Assembly: GCF_001190745.1 (NCBI RefSeq)
Contig: NZ_CP012196.1
Span: 1,054,001-1,118,000 of the forward strand
Source: Campylobacter gracilis
GTDB lineage: Bacteria > Campylobacterota > Campylobacteria > Campylobacterales > Campylobacteraceae
Direction: 5' to 3'
Length of the DNA: 64,000 nucleotides
Under the pieces are notes generated by a model. The model ran no database searches. It was given only the letters and a program-made list of their open reading frames with translations, and was not told the DNA's origin. Shown one piece after another: positions 44,324 to 52,334 of this stretch. Position 1 is the first letter of the stretch; every line of letters starts with the position of its first letter. The position numbers and the translations under genes are program-made.

Positions 44324-44998
44324 TTAAATCGATGTCACAATCTCCGCAATCCACGCAGCAACGGCGTTAGGATTAGAGATCATAGACAAATGTCCGCTGT
44401 GGATTTTTCGCGTTTTTGCGCCAATCTGTTCGGCGAAGCGCTGCTGCACGGCAAACGGTAGGGCGTTGTCGTTTTCGGTGAGTAGATAATAAGACGGTTT
44501 GTAGCACCACGCCGCCGCGCCGATTTTATCTGCAAATGCAGCAGCATTCATCGGCGTTTGTACGGCGGCAAGCACGCGACTTTGCTCTGCGGGTAGGTCA
44601 TTTGCCATCATGTGAGCGAAAGCTTCAGCACTCAGGACGATTTCGCCGTTAGCATCGGGGCTTAGTCCTTCCATCGGCGCATTTTGGCGAGTGAGCGCGT
44701 CCGCTGCGGATTCTCTGCTATCTGGGACGATGGCAGATAGATACAGCAGCGCGGCGACGTTTACATGTCTGCCCACATGCGTAATCGGAACGCCTCCCCA
44801 AGAATGCCCTACTAATAGGGCTCTACCTCGCAACCTATCTAGCTTGCGGCTAATGCTTTGAGCGTCGGCAGCAAGCGACGTGAGCGGATTTTGTACGGCG
44901 AGCGCATTTAAGCCCGTGGCTTGTAAGCGACGTATTACTTCGGCATAGCATGAGCCATCGGCGAATGCGCCGTGAACGAGGATGATATTTTTAATCAT
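44324..44998 (-). CDS. Alpha/beta-fold hydrolase
   Basis: 224 residues; ATG with GGAGAAAAT upstream. Oxyanion-hole motif LVHGAFADGSCY at the N-terminus, nucleophile elbow LLVGHSWGGVPITHVG (Ser near residue 86), an Asp in LTENDNALPF and the final His in SGHLSMISNP complete the triad. Cytoplasmic. Closest in style to small esterases annotated as alpha/beta hydrolase or EstA-like. Substrate unknown. Confidence 0.88.
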   Translation of the reverse strand: MIKNIILVHGAFADGSCYAEVIRRLQATGLNALAVQNPLTSLAADAQSISRKLDRLRGRALLVGHSWGGVPITHVGRHVNVAALLYLSAIVPDSRESAADALTRQNAPMEGLSPDANGEIVLSAEAFAHMMANDLPAEQSRVLAAVQTPMNAAAFADKIGAAAWCYKPSYYLLTENDNALPFAVQQRFAEQIGAKTRKIHSGHLSMISNPNAVAAWIAEIVTSI

Positions 44999-45434
44999 AT
45001 TTTCTCCTCTAAAGCTAGATTTTGATTATAGAACTCGGCGGGTGAGGCACAGCCCAAAATCGGAAAAGCAGCGTTCGCAGCGAGCGCGGCAGTAAGGCAA
45101 GGAAGTGTCGCCTAAAAAATTTGTTTAGAAACAAATACTCCTTTTTTGGTTAAATAAAAATTTTAATCTATGATGACGGCAAGTCATTAGAAGCCCCCGA
45201 CACGAAGCGACGCAGCTTGATAATCGGTCACCCGATTGCCACCTAGTACGTCGTATCTAAGCGATAATGCCCGCTTACCTACGTTGCTAAAAATAGTACC
45301 TTTGTTGCTCGTTTCGTGCTATAAAGAGTGCGCTAGCTCTGCGCGGTTATGGCAGAGCACGGCTACAGCGGTAAATTTTAAAGAGCTAATTCTATTTTTT
45401 GTTACAAAATTTAGGGTCAAATTTCACACGCTTC
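44999..45434. other. Gap, no gene seen
   Basis: 436 bases between divergent start of the hydrolase and the end of proS. Short hairpins occur (TTTGTTTAGAAACAAA near 45119, AATCGGTCACCCGATT near 45220) without T-tracts. Confidence 0.45.
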
Positions 45435-47153
45435 CTAATTTTTCTCGATTAATTTCCTCTCGATAAAGCTTAAAATTTCATCCGCGCTTACGCTCTGCCG
45501 CTTTAGGCCTGCGCGGGTGATGAACTCGACGCTTCTCTCCGCTAGGGCTTTGCCTACGAGCACGGCGTACGGAAAGCCCATCAGCTCAAAGTCGTTCATC
45601 TTCACGCCGAAGCGCTCCGCGCGATCATCAAGTAGCACGCGAATTCCGCGCTCGCGGCACTGCTCGTACAGTTTCTCGGCAAATTCTACCGCCGCCGCGT
45701 CTTTGTGATTTGAGATGATGATCTCAAGCTCAAAAGGCGCCAGCTCACGCGGCCACACGCAGCCTCGCTCGTCGTGGCTGCTTTCGATCGCTACGGCGAT
45801 AAGGCGGCTTGCACCGATACCGTAGCAGCCCATGTAAAACGCACGAGCCTTGCCGTTTGCATCCAAAAATCGCGCTCCCATCGGCTCGGAATATCGCGTG
45901 CCGAGCTGAAAGATATGGCCCACTTCGATGCCTTTTGTAATGCTAAGCTCGCCGCCGCAGCATGGACACGCGTCGCCTACGCCCACGGCGGCAAGATCTG
46001 CAAAGCGCGATTCGTTAAAATTTATCACGCTAGCGCCCACGTAGTGGTAATCCGGCTCGTTCGCGCCCGCGATCATCTCGCGCGCTCCTTTTAGCTCGGC
46101 ATCGATGTAAAATTTAGCTCCCTCGCCGAGCCCGAAAGGTCCGCAAAAGCCCGCCGTAAAGCCTGCTCGCGCGATCTCCTCCTCGCTAGCATCGACTAGC
46201 TCAAGCGCGCCGCAGGCGTTTTGCGCCTTGGTCTCTTGCAGCTCGTCGCAGCCGCGGATAAAAAACGCTACGATCTCGCTGCGATCCTCGTATAGCGCTT
46301 TTTTGATCACCGCCTTGATGGTGTAGAATTTATCTACTTTGAAAAATTCCGCCACCGCGTCGATCGTTTTCATCGCGGGGGTTTTAAATTTCATCATGCC
46401 GTCGGTTTCGGGTGCTGCGGCGTTCGTGGTTTTGGGCGCACGGCGCGCAGCCTCGATGTTTGCGGCATACTCGCAGCGCTTGCACACGACGATATCATCC
46501 TCGCCGTTATCCGCTAGCACCATAAACTCCTTGCTGCCGCTGCCGCCGATCGCGCCGCTGTCCGCATCGACCGTGCGAAAATTTAATCCCAGTCGCGTAA
46601 AAATCCGCGAATACGCCTGCCTCATCACCTCAAACTCACGCTTCATATCTGCAGCATCCGCGTGGAAGCTATAAGCGTCCTTCATCGTAAACTCGCGTCC
46701 GCGCAGAAGCCCGAAGCGAGGGCGTGCCTCGTCGCGGAATTTCGTATTGATCTGATAGATATTTAGCGGCAGCTGCTTGTAGCTCGTGATCTTATCCGCT
46801 ACCATCAAAACCGCCGCCTCCTCGTTAGTTGGGCTTAGCACGAAGTCGTTATCCTTGCGATCTTTGAAGCGCAACAGCTCCTTGCCGTATTTGGCGTAGC
46901 GGCCACTTTTTTTCCATGCATCCGCGGACGTCACGACGCTAAAAGAGACCTCTTGCGCGCCCGCAGCGTCCATCTCCTGCCTGATGACGGCGCAGATCCG
47001 CTCTAGCACTATCTTTCCTAGCGGCAAAAAATTATAAAGCCCGCTGCCCAGCTGCTCGATAAATCCCGCGCGGATCAAAAGCGCGTGGCTAGGTAGTACC
47101 GCGTCTCTGGGGGCCTCTTTTAGGCTTGGAGCGAAAAGCTTACTAAATTTCAT
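45435..47153 (-). CDS. proS: Prolyl-tRNA synthetase
   Basis: 572 residues from the ATG at 47151-47153, with GGACAAACAG upstream; it overlaps the end of hemA by 11 bases. Class II synthetase of the bacterial type: LPSHALLIRAGFIEQLGSGLYNFLPLG, motif 2 FRDEARPRFGLLRGREFTMKDAYSF, an INS/YbaK editing domain (about residues 215-385), and motif 3 YGIGASRLIAVAIE. It is the last gene of the DUF2018-prenyltransferase-hemA-proS operon. Confidence 0.96.
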   Translation of the reverse strand: MKFSKLFAPSLKEAPRDAVLPSHALLIRAGFIEQLGSGLYNFLPLGKIVLERICAVIRQEMDAAGAQEVSFSVVTSADAWKKSGRYAKYGKELLRFKDRKDNDFVLSPTNEEAAVLMVADKITSYKQLPLNIYQINTKFRDEARPRFGLLRGREFTMKDAYSFHADAADMKREFEVMRQAYSRIFTRLGLNFRTVDADSGAIGGSGSKEFMVLADNGEDDIVVCKRCEYAANIEAARRAPKTTNAAAPETDGMMKFKTPAMKTIDAVAEFFKVDKFYTIKAVIKKALYEDRSEIVAFFIRGCDELQETKAQNACGALELVDASEEEIARAGFTAGFCGPFGLGEGAKFYIDAELKGAREMIAGANEPDYHYVGASVINFNESRFADLAAVGVGDACPCCGGELSITKGIEVGHIFQLGTRYSEPMGARFLDANGKARAFYMGCYGIGASRLIAVAIESSHDERGCVWPRELAPFELEIIISNHKDAAAVEFAEKLYEQCRERGIRVLLDDRAERFGVKMNDFELMGFPYAVLVGKALAERSVEFITRAGLKRQSVSADEILSFIERKLIEKN

Positions 47154-48699
47154 TCTGTTTGTCCTTTTTCTCATTTTCTTGATTTAAAAATTTTTCGTAG
47201 TTTTCTTGCAGTTCAAAAATTTCGACCAGCGCATTTACCGCGTTATCGGCATTATCCGCGTCGCCAAGGTTTTTTAAATTTACCGTCGGAGCGTGCAGAA
47301 ACGCTTTAAAAACCTGATGAATTAACTTGCGCGCCTCCTCTGCATCGCTGTGCTTTAGATAGCCCTTTTTAAGCGCCTTGGCTAGCTCTAGCTCGGCTAC
47401 TTGCTTCGCGCTTTGGCGCAAAGCCTTGATGATCGGCGTAGATGCCGCCGCTTTGAGCCATTTGAAAAATTCATTCGTGCATTTCGCCACGATCGAGTAA
47501 GCGATCTGCGCCTGCTCCTCGCGAAGCAGCAAATTTTTCTTTACGATCTCCTCCAGATCATCGACGCTATAAACCTCGACGTCCTCGCTTTGGCTAAGCT
47601 CTACGTCGCGCGGCACGGCTATATCGAAAAAATATCGCTTAAAGCTTTTGGGCTCAAGCAAGCTATCGGTAATGATCGGCTCCTGCGAGCCCGTAGCGCT
47701 GAAAAATAGGCTATTTACGTTCAGATATTTTTTGAGATTATCAAGGCCATCGATTTTAATGCGGGATTGCGCCTGCGCAGAGGAATTCGCGAAGGGGGCA
47801 GAATTTTTATCACCTTTGGAATTTCCGCCTGCTATGCGAGATTCATTGCCGTCTGCGAAAATATCTTTATTAAAATTTACGCCGTCTTTGGAATTTTGTT
47901 TTTGCGCGACATTTTCGCCCGCGAAATTCGCGACATTTCCGGAATTTAAGTCGTCTGAGTTATTTCCTGCGCCGGGATTTTCATCCGCGCAATCTTTCGC
48001 ATCTAAGGAATTCTCGCCAAGTAGTGAGGCGGCTAGCCTCTGCGCGCCGGCTAAATTTCGATTTAAGATTGTGATATTCGCGCCGTTTGCGAGTAGGTGC
48101 TTGCACGCCAGCTCGCTCATCTCTCCTGCGCCCACTACCACGGCGTCCGCGCCTTGCAAGGAGCCCAGCCTGTCTTTTGCCATCGCCACGGCGACGCTTG
48201 AGACCGAGATCGGGTTTTTTGAAATTTCGGTTTGATTGCGGATACGCGCCGCGCACTTTAGCGCTTCATCTATGGCTCTTGCGATCTGCGCGCCCGCGTA
48301 GGAGTTTTGTTTGGCAAATTTAAAGGCATCTTTGAGCTGGCCTACGATCTGTGTTTCGCCCACTACGAGGCTGTCAAGAGATGCTGCGACGGCGAAAAGA
48401 TGGTGTATCGCACCGTAATCCTCGTAAATATCGGCGCGCTCGGCTAGCTCGTCGTAGCTCACGCCGCTTACGCGTGAAAGCGCCAAAAGCACGAATTTGC
48501 TGGCTGCTTTGAAGTCGCTTACGGCGGTAAAAATTTCAACGCGGTTGCAGGTGCTAAGCACCAAACACTCCTCTATCGCGGAGTTTGAAGCTAAAAGGCG
48601 CAAAATTTCTTTCTTGCGCACGTCGTTTGAAAACGACAGCTTCTCGCGCACTGTGATGTCCGTGTTTTTGTGGGTGAAGCTCACGCTCATATACGCCAT
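47143..48699 (-). CDS. hemA: Glutamyl-tRNA reductase with low-complexity insertion
   Basis: 518 residues, about 85 more than usual. First step of haem synthesis by the C5 route: reduces glutamyl-tRNA to glutamate-1-semialdehyde with NADPH. Catalytic Cys lies in CLVLSTCNRVEIF; GETQIVGQLKDAF, VVVGAGEMSELACKHL (NADPH site) and FFDIAVPRDVE are present. Residues about 228-312 are a Asn/Ser/Gly/Asp-rich, low-complexity block with no counterpart in the family, encoded by RAATTY-rich DNA. The ATG at 48697-48699 overlaps the preceding stop by one base and has GGGAG upstream. Confidence 0.95.
   Translation of the reverse strand: MAYMSVSFTHKNTDITVREKLSFSNDVRKKEILRLLASNSAIEECLVLSTCNRVEIFTAVSDFKAASKFVLLALSRVSGVSYDELAERADIYEDYGAIHHLFAVAASLDSLVVGETQIVGQLKDAFKFAKQNSYAGAQIARAIDEALKCAARIRNQTEISKNPISVSSVAVAMAKDRLGSLQGADAVVVGAGEMSELACKHLLANGANITILNRNLAGAQRLAASLLGENSLDAKDCADENPGAGNNSDDLNSGNVANFAGENVAQKQNSKDGVNFNKDIFADGNESRIAGGNSKGDKNSAPFANSSAQAQSRIKIDGLDNLKKYLNVNSLFFSATGSQEPIITDSLLEPKSFKRYFFDIAVPRDVELSQSEDVEVYSVDDLEEIVKKNLLLREEQAQIAYSIVAKCTNEFFKWLKAAASTPIIKALRQSAKQVAELELAKALKKGYLKHSDAEEARKLIHQVFKAFLHAPTVNLKNLGDADNADNAVNALVEIFELQENYEKFLNQENEKKDKQNEI
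47765..48015. repeat. RAATTY-rich in-frame insertion in hemA
   Basis: About eight GAATTC/GAATTT/AAATTT/AAATTC hexamers in 250 bases, with TTTGGAATTT occurring twice (near 47815 and 47887). Encodes the low-complexity loop of HemA. Confidence 0.65.
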
Positions 48700-49691
48700 C
48701 AAAACTCCCTATCTATCATATCTCGCACGATTTGTTCCAGCTTGTCGTTTTTAAATTCCGCCACGGCTTCAAGCGCCTTTTGCCCGTAGGCGCGAGCTTC
48801 GTTTATACAGCGCTCGATGATGCCGTGCTCGCTAAGCTTTGCCTTGATCCATGAAATTTCGCTCTCGCACAGCTGTTTTTTAAAAAACGATCTCAGCTTT
48901 TGTCGCTGCGCATCATCTAAATTTCCATACAAATAGATGTAGGGCAGGGTGGTTTTGCCCTCTGCAAAATCGCTCAGGCTTGGCTTGCCTAGCGCTTCTG
49001 AGCTTTGCGTGACGTCTAAGATGTCGTCGATGATCTGAAAGGCAAGCCCAAGATTTTTGCCGTATTTGCCGAATTTTGCGCTCGCGCTTGAAATTTTATT
49101 ATGATCTTTCGCGGCGCTTGGAATTTCGCCCTCGTTTTTTTTGCCGCTCATATCTGAAATTTCGCCGCGATTTTCCGCGCTGCCGAATTTCAAAAACGCC
49201 CCGCAGCGCGCGACTTCCTCTATGAGAGCCGAGGTTTTTAGATAGATCATCTGTAGATATTTGCTCGCATCGTCGTTGAAATCGTCGCTTAAGCTCACGT
49301 CCATCAGCTCGCCCACTGCGAGCTTCGTGACGGCGAGCGAAAGCGCGGCGGCGATGCGGCTTTCAAATTTGCTAAGCTCGAAATATGCCTTGGAATAGAG
49401 TATGTCGCCTAGCATCACGGCGTTTTTGGAGCCGTAGGTGGCATTGATCGAGGGCTTGCCGCGGCGCACCGAGCTTTCGTCGATGACGTCGTCGTGCAGC
49501 AGGCTTGCGGCTTGAATGAGCTCGATGATCGCGCACAGACGCAGTGATTTTTCATCTTTTCGCGCGATGTTTAACAGCAGCTTAGAGCGCAGTTTTTTGC
49601 CGGGGCTTAGCCTATCAAACATCTCGCTAGCGGGCTCATATCCGCAGTCTGCGATGAAGCTTTTCATAATTAAATCAATTTGATCTTGCAT
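48699..49691 (-). CDS. ispB: Polyprenyl diphosphate synthase with insertion
   Basis: 330 residues, about 33 more than C. jejuni-type enzymes. Trans-prenyltransferase extending farnesyl diphosphate, probably for menaquinone side chains. First Asp-rich motif LLHDDVIDESSVRRGKPS, second motif GLAFQIIDDILDVTQSSEALGKP, lysine/threonine helix EGKTTLPYIYLY. Residues about 168-203 are low complexity (GEISDMSGKKNEGEIPSAAKD) and RAATTY-rich in DNA. Start and stop overlap both neighbours by one base. A longer-chain (IspB) role is inferred; IspA-like chain length cannot be excluded. Confidence 0.9.
   Translation of the reverse strand: MQDQIDLIMKSFIADCGYEPASEMFDRLSPGKKLRSKLLLNIARKDEKSLRLCAIIELIQAASLLHDDVIDESSVRRGKPSINATYGSKNAVMLGDILYSKAYFELSKFESRIAAALSLAVTKLAVGELMDVSLSDDFNDDASKYLQMIYLKTSALIEEVARCGAFLKFGSAENRGEISDMSGKKNEGEIPSAAKDHNKISSASAKFGKYGKNLGLAFQIIDDILDVTQSSEALGKPSLSDFAEGKTTLPYIYLYGNLDDAQRQKLRSFFKKQLCESEISWIKAKLSEHGIIERCINEARAYGQKALEAVAEFKNDKLEQIVRDMIDREF
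49070..49200. repeat. RAATTY-rich in-frame insertion in ispB
   Basis: Five RAATTY hexamers in 130 bases, including GCGCTTGAAATTTTA and GCGCTTGGAATTTCG 33 bases apart (11 codons). Confidence 0.6.
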
Positions 49692-49936
49692 TATTCGTTA
49701 TTGCTTAGGATATTTCCGCTCATTTGCAAAAATTTGTCGTTTAGCTCGTCTTGTAGATCCTGCTGCGCTATGAAGCTTTTGATCTCGCGCTCGCTAATGC
49801 CGCGCGCTTCGCAGAGTCGCTCACAGGCGATTAGGCGGATTAGAGCTTCTTCGATTTCGTTTTGCACTAAAGTAGGGCTTGCAGCGGATAAAATTTCAAA
49901 AAATTTCTCTCTTGGGCTGCTTTCAAAAATATCCAT
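49691..49936 (-). CDS. DUF2018 family protein
   Basis: 81 residues, helical, soluble. Begins MDIFESSPREKFFEILSAAS and includes IEEALIRLIACERLCEARGIS; this matches the small DUF2018 family restricted to Campylobacterota. Its TAA overlaps the ATG of the prenyltransferase gene, making it the first gene of a four-gene operon with ispB, hemA and proS. Function unknown. AAGGTAAAT precedes the ATG. Confidence 0.88.
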   Translation of the reverse strand: MDIFESSPREKFFEILSAASPTLVQNEIEEALIRLIACERLCEARGISEREIKSFIAQQDLQDELNDKFLQMSGNILSNNE

Positions 49937-49958
49937 TTACCTTCCTTAAAATTTCGCG

Positions 49959-49964
49959 ATTATA
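49959..49964 (-). promoter_or_regulatory. Extended -10 box of the hemA operon
   Basis: TGCTATAAT on the minus strand, 22 bases before the DUF2018 start codon. The same TGCTATAAT appears before metQ and before the gene at 51784. No good -35. Confidence 0.5.
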
Positions 49965-50868
49965 GCAAATGTAAAATTTAATTTAGGTTAGGACGCGGCA
50001 AACTATCGGGGCTTTTAAACAGGAGCGATTGCACAGATTTTGCGCTTGCGTGCGGTAAATTTTAAGCTTAAGCGCGGGATTTTGGGCTTTGAATCTCATA
50101 AATTTTAAAATTTTACTTGTTTGCGAGATAGGCAGAGCGAGCGAAATTTAAAAATTTAATCTTGGTCGCGTGGCGGATTAAACGCGAAGCTTTTCAAATA
50201 GGCGGAATTTTAAATTTACGGATAAACAGCTTGATTTTGCGGAAATTTTAAACTTCTGTGGTGCGGGTAAAATTTTAGATTTCACGTGAGTGGATAGAAT
50301 TCTGCTTTGTTTGAGCGCTAAAATTCTTGGATTTCGCGCAGGCGGAGAAAGTTTTTGCTTTGCTTGTTCGGTAAATTTTGATTTCTGCGTGGCGGATAAA
50401 TTCTATTCTCACAAAATCTAATCGCGTGCATAACACAGATCGGGCGTTTTTAAATTTTAAAATTCCGCCGCTTTGCGAGAATTTGAAATTTCATGGACAC
50501 AGTAGAATGCTAAAATCGCGTTTGGCATTAAATTTTAAGCCTGGCTTTCGAGGCAAATTTTAAATTAAGCCGCGAGATGGCGTCTTTAAATTTTAAAATT
50601 TCGCCACCTTTTACAGATAGAATTTCATTTTTCGCGCAGATAAAATACCGCATTGCAAAAGATACTTTAAAATTTTAAATTCCACTCGCGCAGATGAAAT
50701 TTCTGTTTTTGTGCTGGCGGAATTTTCTGCGCAAGGATTATTTTTAAATTTTAATTTCGCTTGCGTTGCGCGCAAGGACGGAATTTACTCCGTTTTAAGG
50801 GCCTAAGCGTGATTTTATCCTGCTGCAATACTACTTTTAATTTAGCTATGCCTAAAAAGCCAGGCTGC
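49965..50868. repeat. 0.9-kb AAATTT-rich gap
   Basis: No gene. AAATTTTAAAATTT-type blocks alternate with short GC-rich stretches throughout (for example near 50100, 50200, 50450, 50530, 50590 and 50670). GCGGAATTTT and GCGGATAAAATT-like units recur. Same style as the gaps at 26966 and 54944. Confidence 0.6.
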
Positions 50869-51783
50869 TTAAATTCCGCCGATAATTTCGCGCGCTTGTG
50901 CGATGCTTAGGGCATTGCGACTTAGTTCGCTAGGCTCGCCAAACCCCCAGCATACCTGCAAATACTCAAGTTTCGCACCTTTTAGATCTGCCAAGTTTGC
51001 CTGAAAGCATCGCGCTGCCGCAGCTTGCGCGTCTTCCGTCGCTTCTGCTTTTGCGGAAATTCTGGCGCCTTTAAAGCTTAGCGTTGCCGCCCCGCCAGCG
51101 TCCGAGTCGTTAGAGCGGAATTTTTCATCCGCGTTAAGATTTTTGCTGCAAGAGCTTAAGCTTCCGCTACTAGCGCTGAAATTCTTTCTACTCGTATCGC
51201 GGCTGGCGTTTAAGCTCTCGCCGTCATTGCCGCCTTGAAATTCTAAATTTTGTAAAAATTCTGCGCCGCGGAGTGCAGCTAGCTCATCCTTTTTGCTATC
51301 ACCTAAAAAAATCGCGTTTTTGTGCGGCGAGCGCGAGATTACGTGTAGCAGCATCGCAGGGTTGGGCTTTGAGGGCATCTGCTCGTCCGCGCCTACGACC
51401 AGATCAAATAGCCTGCGCACGCCCGTTTTTTCTAAGATCGCGCTTAGGGTATAGGAAGGTGCATTGGAAGCGACTGCGAGAAAAAATCCTGCTTTTTTGC
51501 ACGAGTGCAAAAGATCTTCGATACCCTCGTAAAGCACGGCAAAATCGCGGTAATTGCTTACAAATTCCTTCTCGAAAAAAGCAAGCTCTTCGGCGCTCGC
51601 TTCGGTTTTGCCGTAAAATTCCAAAAAGGCGTTTTTGCTTGGATCGTTGATGGTGTGGACGATGAAATTCTTTTGTAGCGGCGCTAGGCCGTAGAGCTCG
51701 CGGCGAGTGTTATTGACGCTGATTTCGATCGCGCTCGAGGAGTCAAGCAGCGTGCCATCCATATCAAAAATCACGGTTTTCAT
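50869..51783 (-). CDS. HAD-family phosphatase with low-complexity insertion
   Basis: 304 residues. Catalytic motif I FDMDGTLLDSSSAIE at the N-terminus, motif II VASNAPSYTLS, motif III Lys in PSKPNPAMLL and motif IV FLGDSKKDELAALRGAEF, as in phosphoglycolate phosphatase-like (Gph) enzymes. Directly after motif IV, residues about 175-248 are Ser/Asn/Ala-rich low complexity (SASSGSLSSCSKNLNADEK) encoded by RAATTY-containing DNA, then the enzyme's end resumes (LEYLQVCWGFGEP). Usual length is about 210-230. The gene starts right after the stop of the upstream small gene, so both form an operon. Confidence 0.87.
   Translation of the reverse strand: MKTVIFDMDGTLLDSSSAIEISVNNTRRELYGLAPLQKNFIVHTINDPSKNAFLEFYGKTEASAEELAFFEKEFVSNYRDFAVLYEGIEDLLHSCKKAGFFLAVASNAPSYTLSAILEKTGVRRLFDLVVGADEQMPSKPNPAMLLHVISRSPHKNAIFLGDSKKDELAALRGAEFLQNLEFQGGNDGESLNASRDTSRKNFSASSGSLSSCSKNLNADEKFRSNDSDAGGAATLSFKGARISAKAEATEDAQAAAARCFQANLADLKGAKLEYLQVCWGFGEPSELSRNALSIAQAREIIGGI
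51045..51265. repeat. In-frame low-complexity insertion in the HAD gene
   Basis: GCGGAAATTCT, GAGCGGAATTTTT, GCGCTGAAATTCT and CTTGAAATTCTAAATTT recur across 220 bases of coding DNA. Confidence 0.55.
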
Positions 51784-52140
51784 CTAATAATCCTTTAAAA
51801 AATCGATTTTATGCTTGTCTTTTTTGTAACTTTTATTGTTTTTGAGCTTTTGCAAGGCGTTTGCTTCATGCTGCAGCGCCGATCTAAACACGGCATCGCT
51901 GGTCTGTCCTGCCTCGCTAGCATCAAGGACGTTTTTGGCAAAGCTTTCAAGCGCTTTGGTGTAGGGACTATCGAGATTCGTAGCGGCCGCTTTAGATAAA
52001 ATTTCGTAGTTTTTAGCTATTCGCTTCGCAAAAAGCTCTGCGTCGAAATCCTCGCGCTTTAGCAGCACTACGGCGGATTTTACAAAGCGTTCTAATGCGC
52101 GGATATATTTAACGCGCTCATCTTTTTCTCTGATTTGCAT
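51784..52140 (-). CDS. Small helical hypothetical protein
   Basis: 118 residues, soluble and largely helical (MQIREKDERVKYIRALERF; LFAKRIAKNYEILSKAAATN; ALQHEANALQKLKNNKSYKK), with a lysine-rich end. I do not recognise it; Campylobacter genomes have similar small proteins in this place by style only. RBS AAGGAAAGATC. It is immediately upstream of the HAD phosphatase gene, with no gap, so the two are co-transcribed. Confidence 0.75.
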   Translation of the reverse strand: MQIREKDERVKYIRALERFVKSAVVLLKREDFDAELFAKRIAKNYEILSKAAATNLDSPYTKALESFAKNVLDASEAGQTSDAVFRSALQHEANALQKLKNNKSYKKDKHKIDFLKDY

Positions 52141-52164
52141 GATCTTTCCTTAATTAAAGCGCGC

Positions 52165-52170
52165 ATTATA
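52165..52170 (-). promoter_or_regulatory. Extended -10 box for the 51784 gene
   Basis: TGCTATAAT on the minus strand, 24 bases before the ATG; a weak TTTGCC lies 17 bases further upstream. Confidence 0.45.
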
Positions 52171-52278
52171 GCAAAATTCGAAATTTTGGCAAAATTGCGC
52201 ATATTGTAAAACTATATTTTAATAATGTTTTTTCTATAAATCCCTTGTTATAGGCATTTTAAAATCATATAAAAATAC

Positions 52279-52307
52279 TTGACTTTATTTTAAAATTTCG
52301 ATATTAT
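52279..52307 (+). promoter_or_regulatory. Promoter of metY-rrf2-cysK
   Basis: TTGACT (52279-52284) and TATTAT (52302-52307) separated by 17 bases; ATG follows 27 bases later with AAAGGAC. A likely site for control by the Rrf2 protein encoded in the operon. Confidence 0.75.
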
Positions 52308-52334
52308 TCGCCAAATTTTTTACAAAGGACAAAA

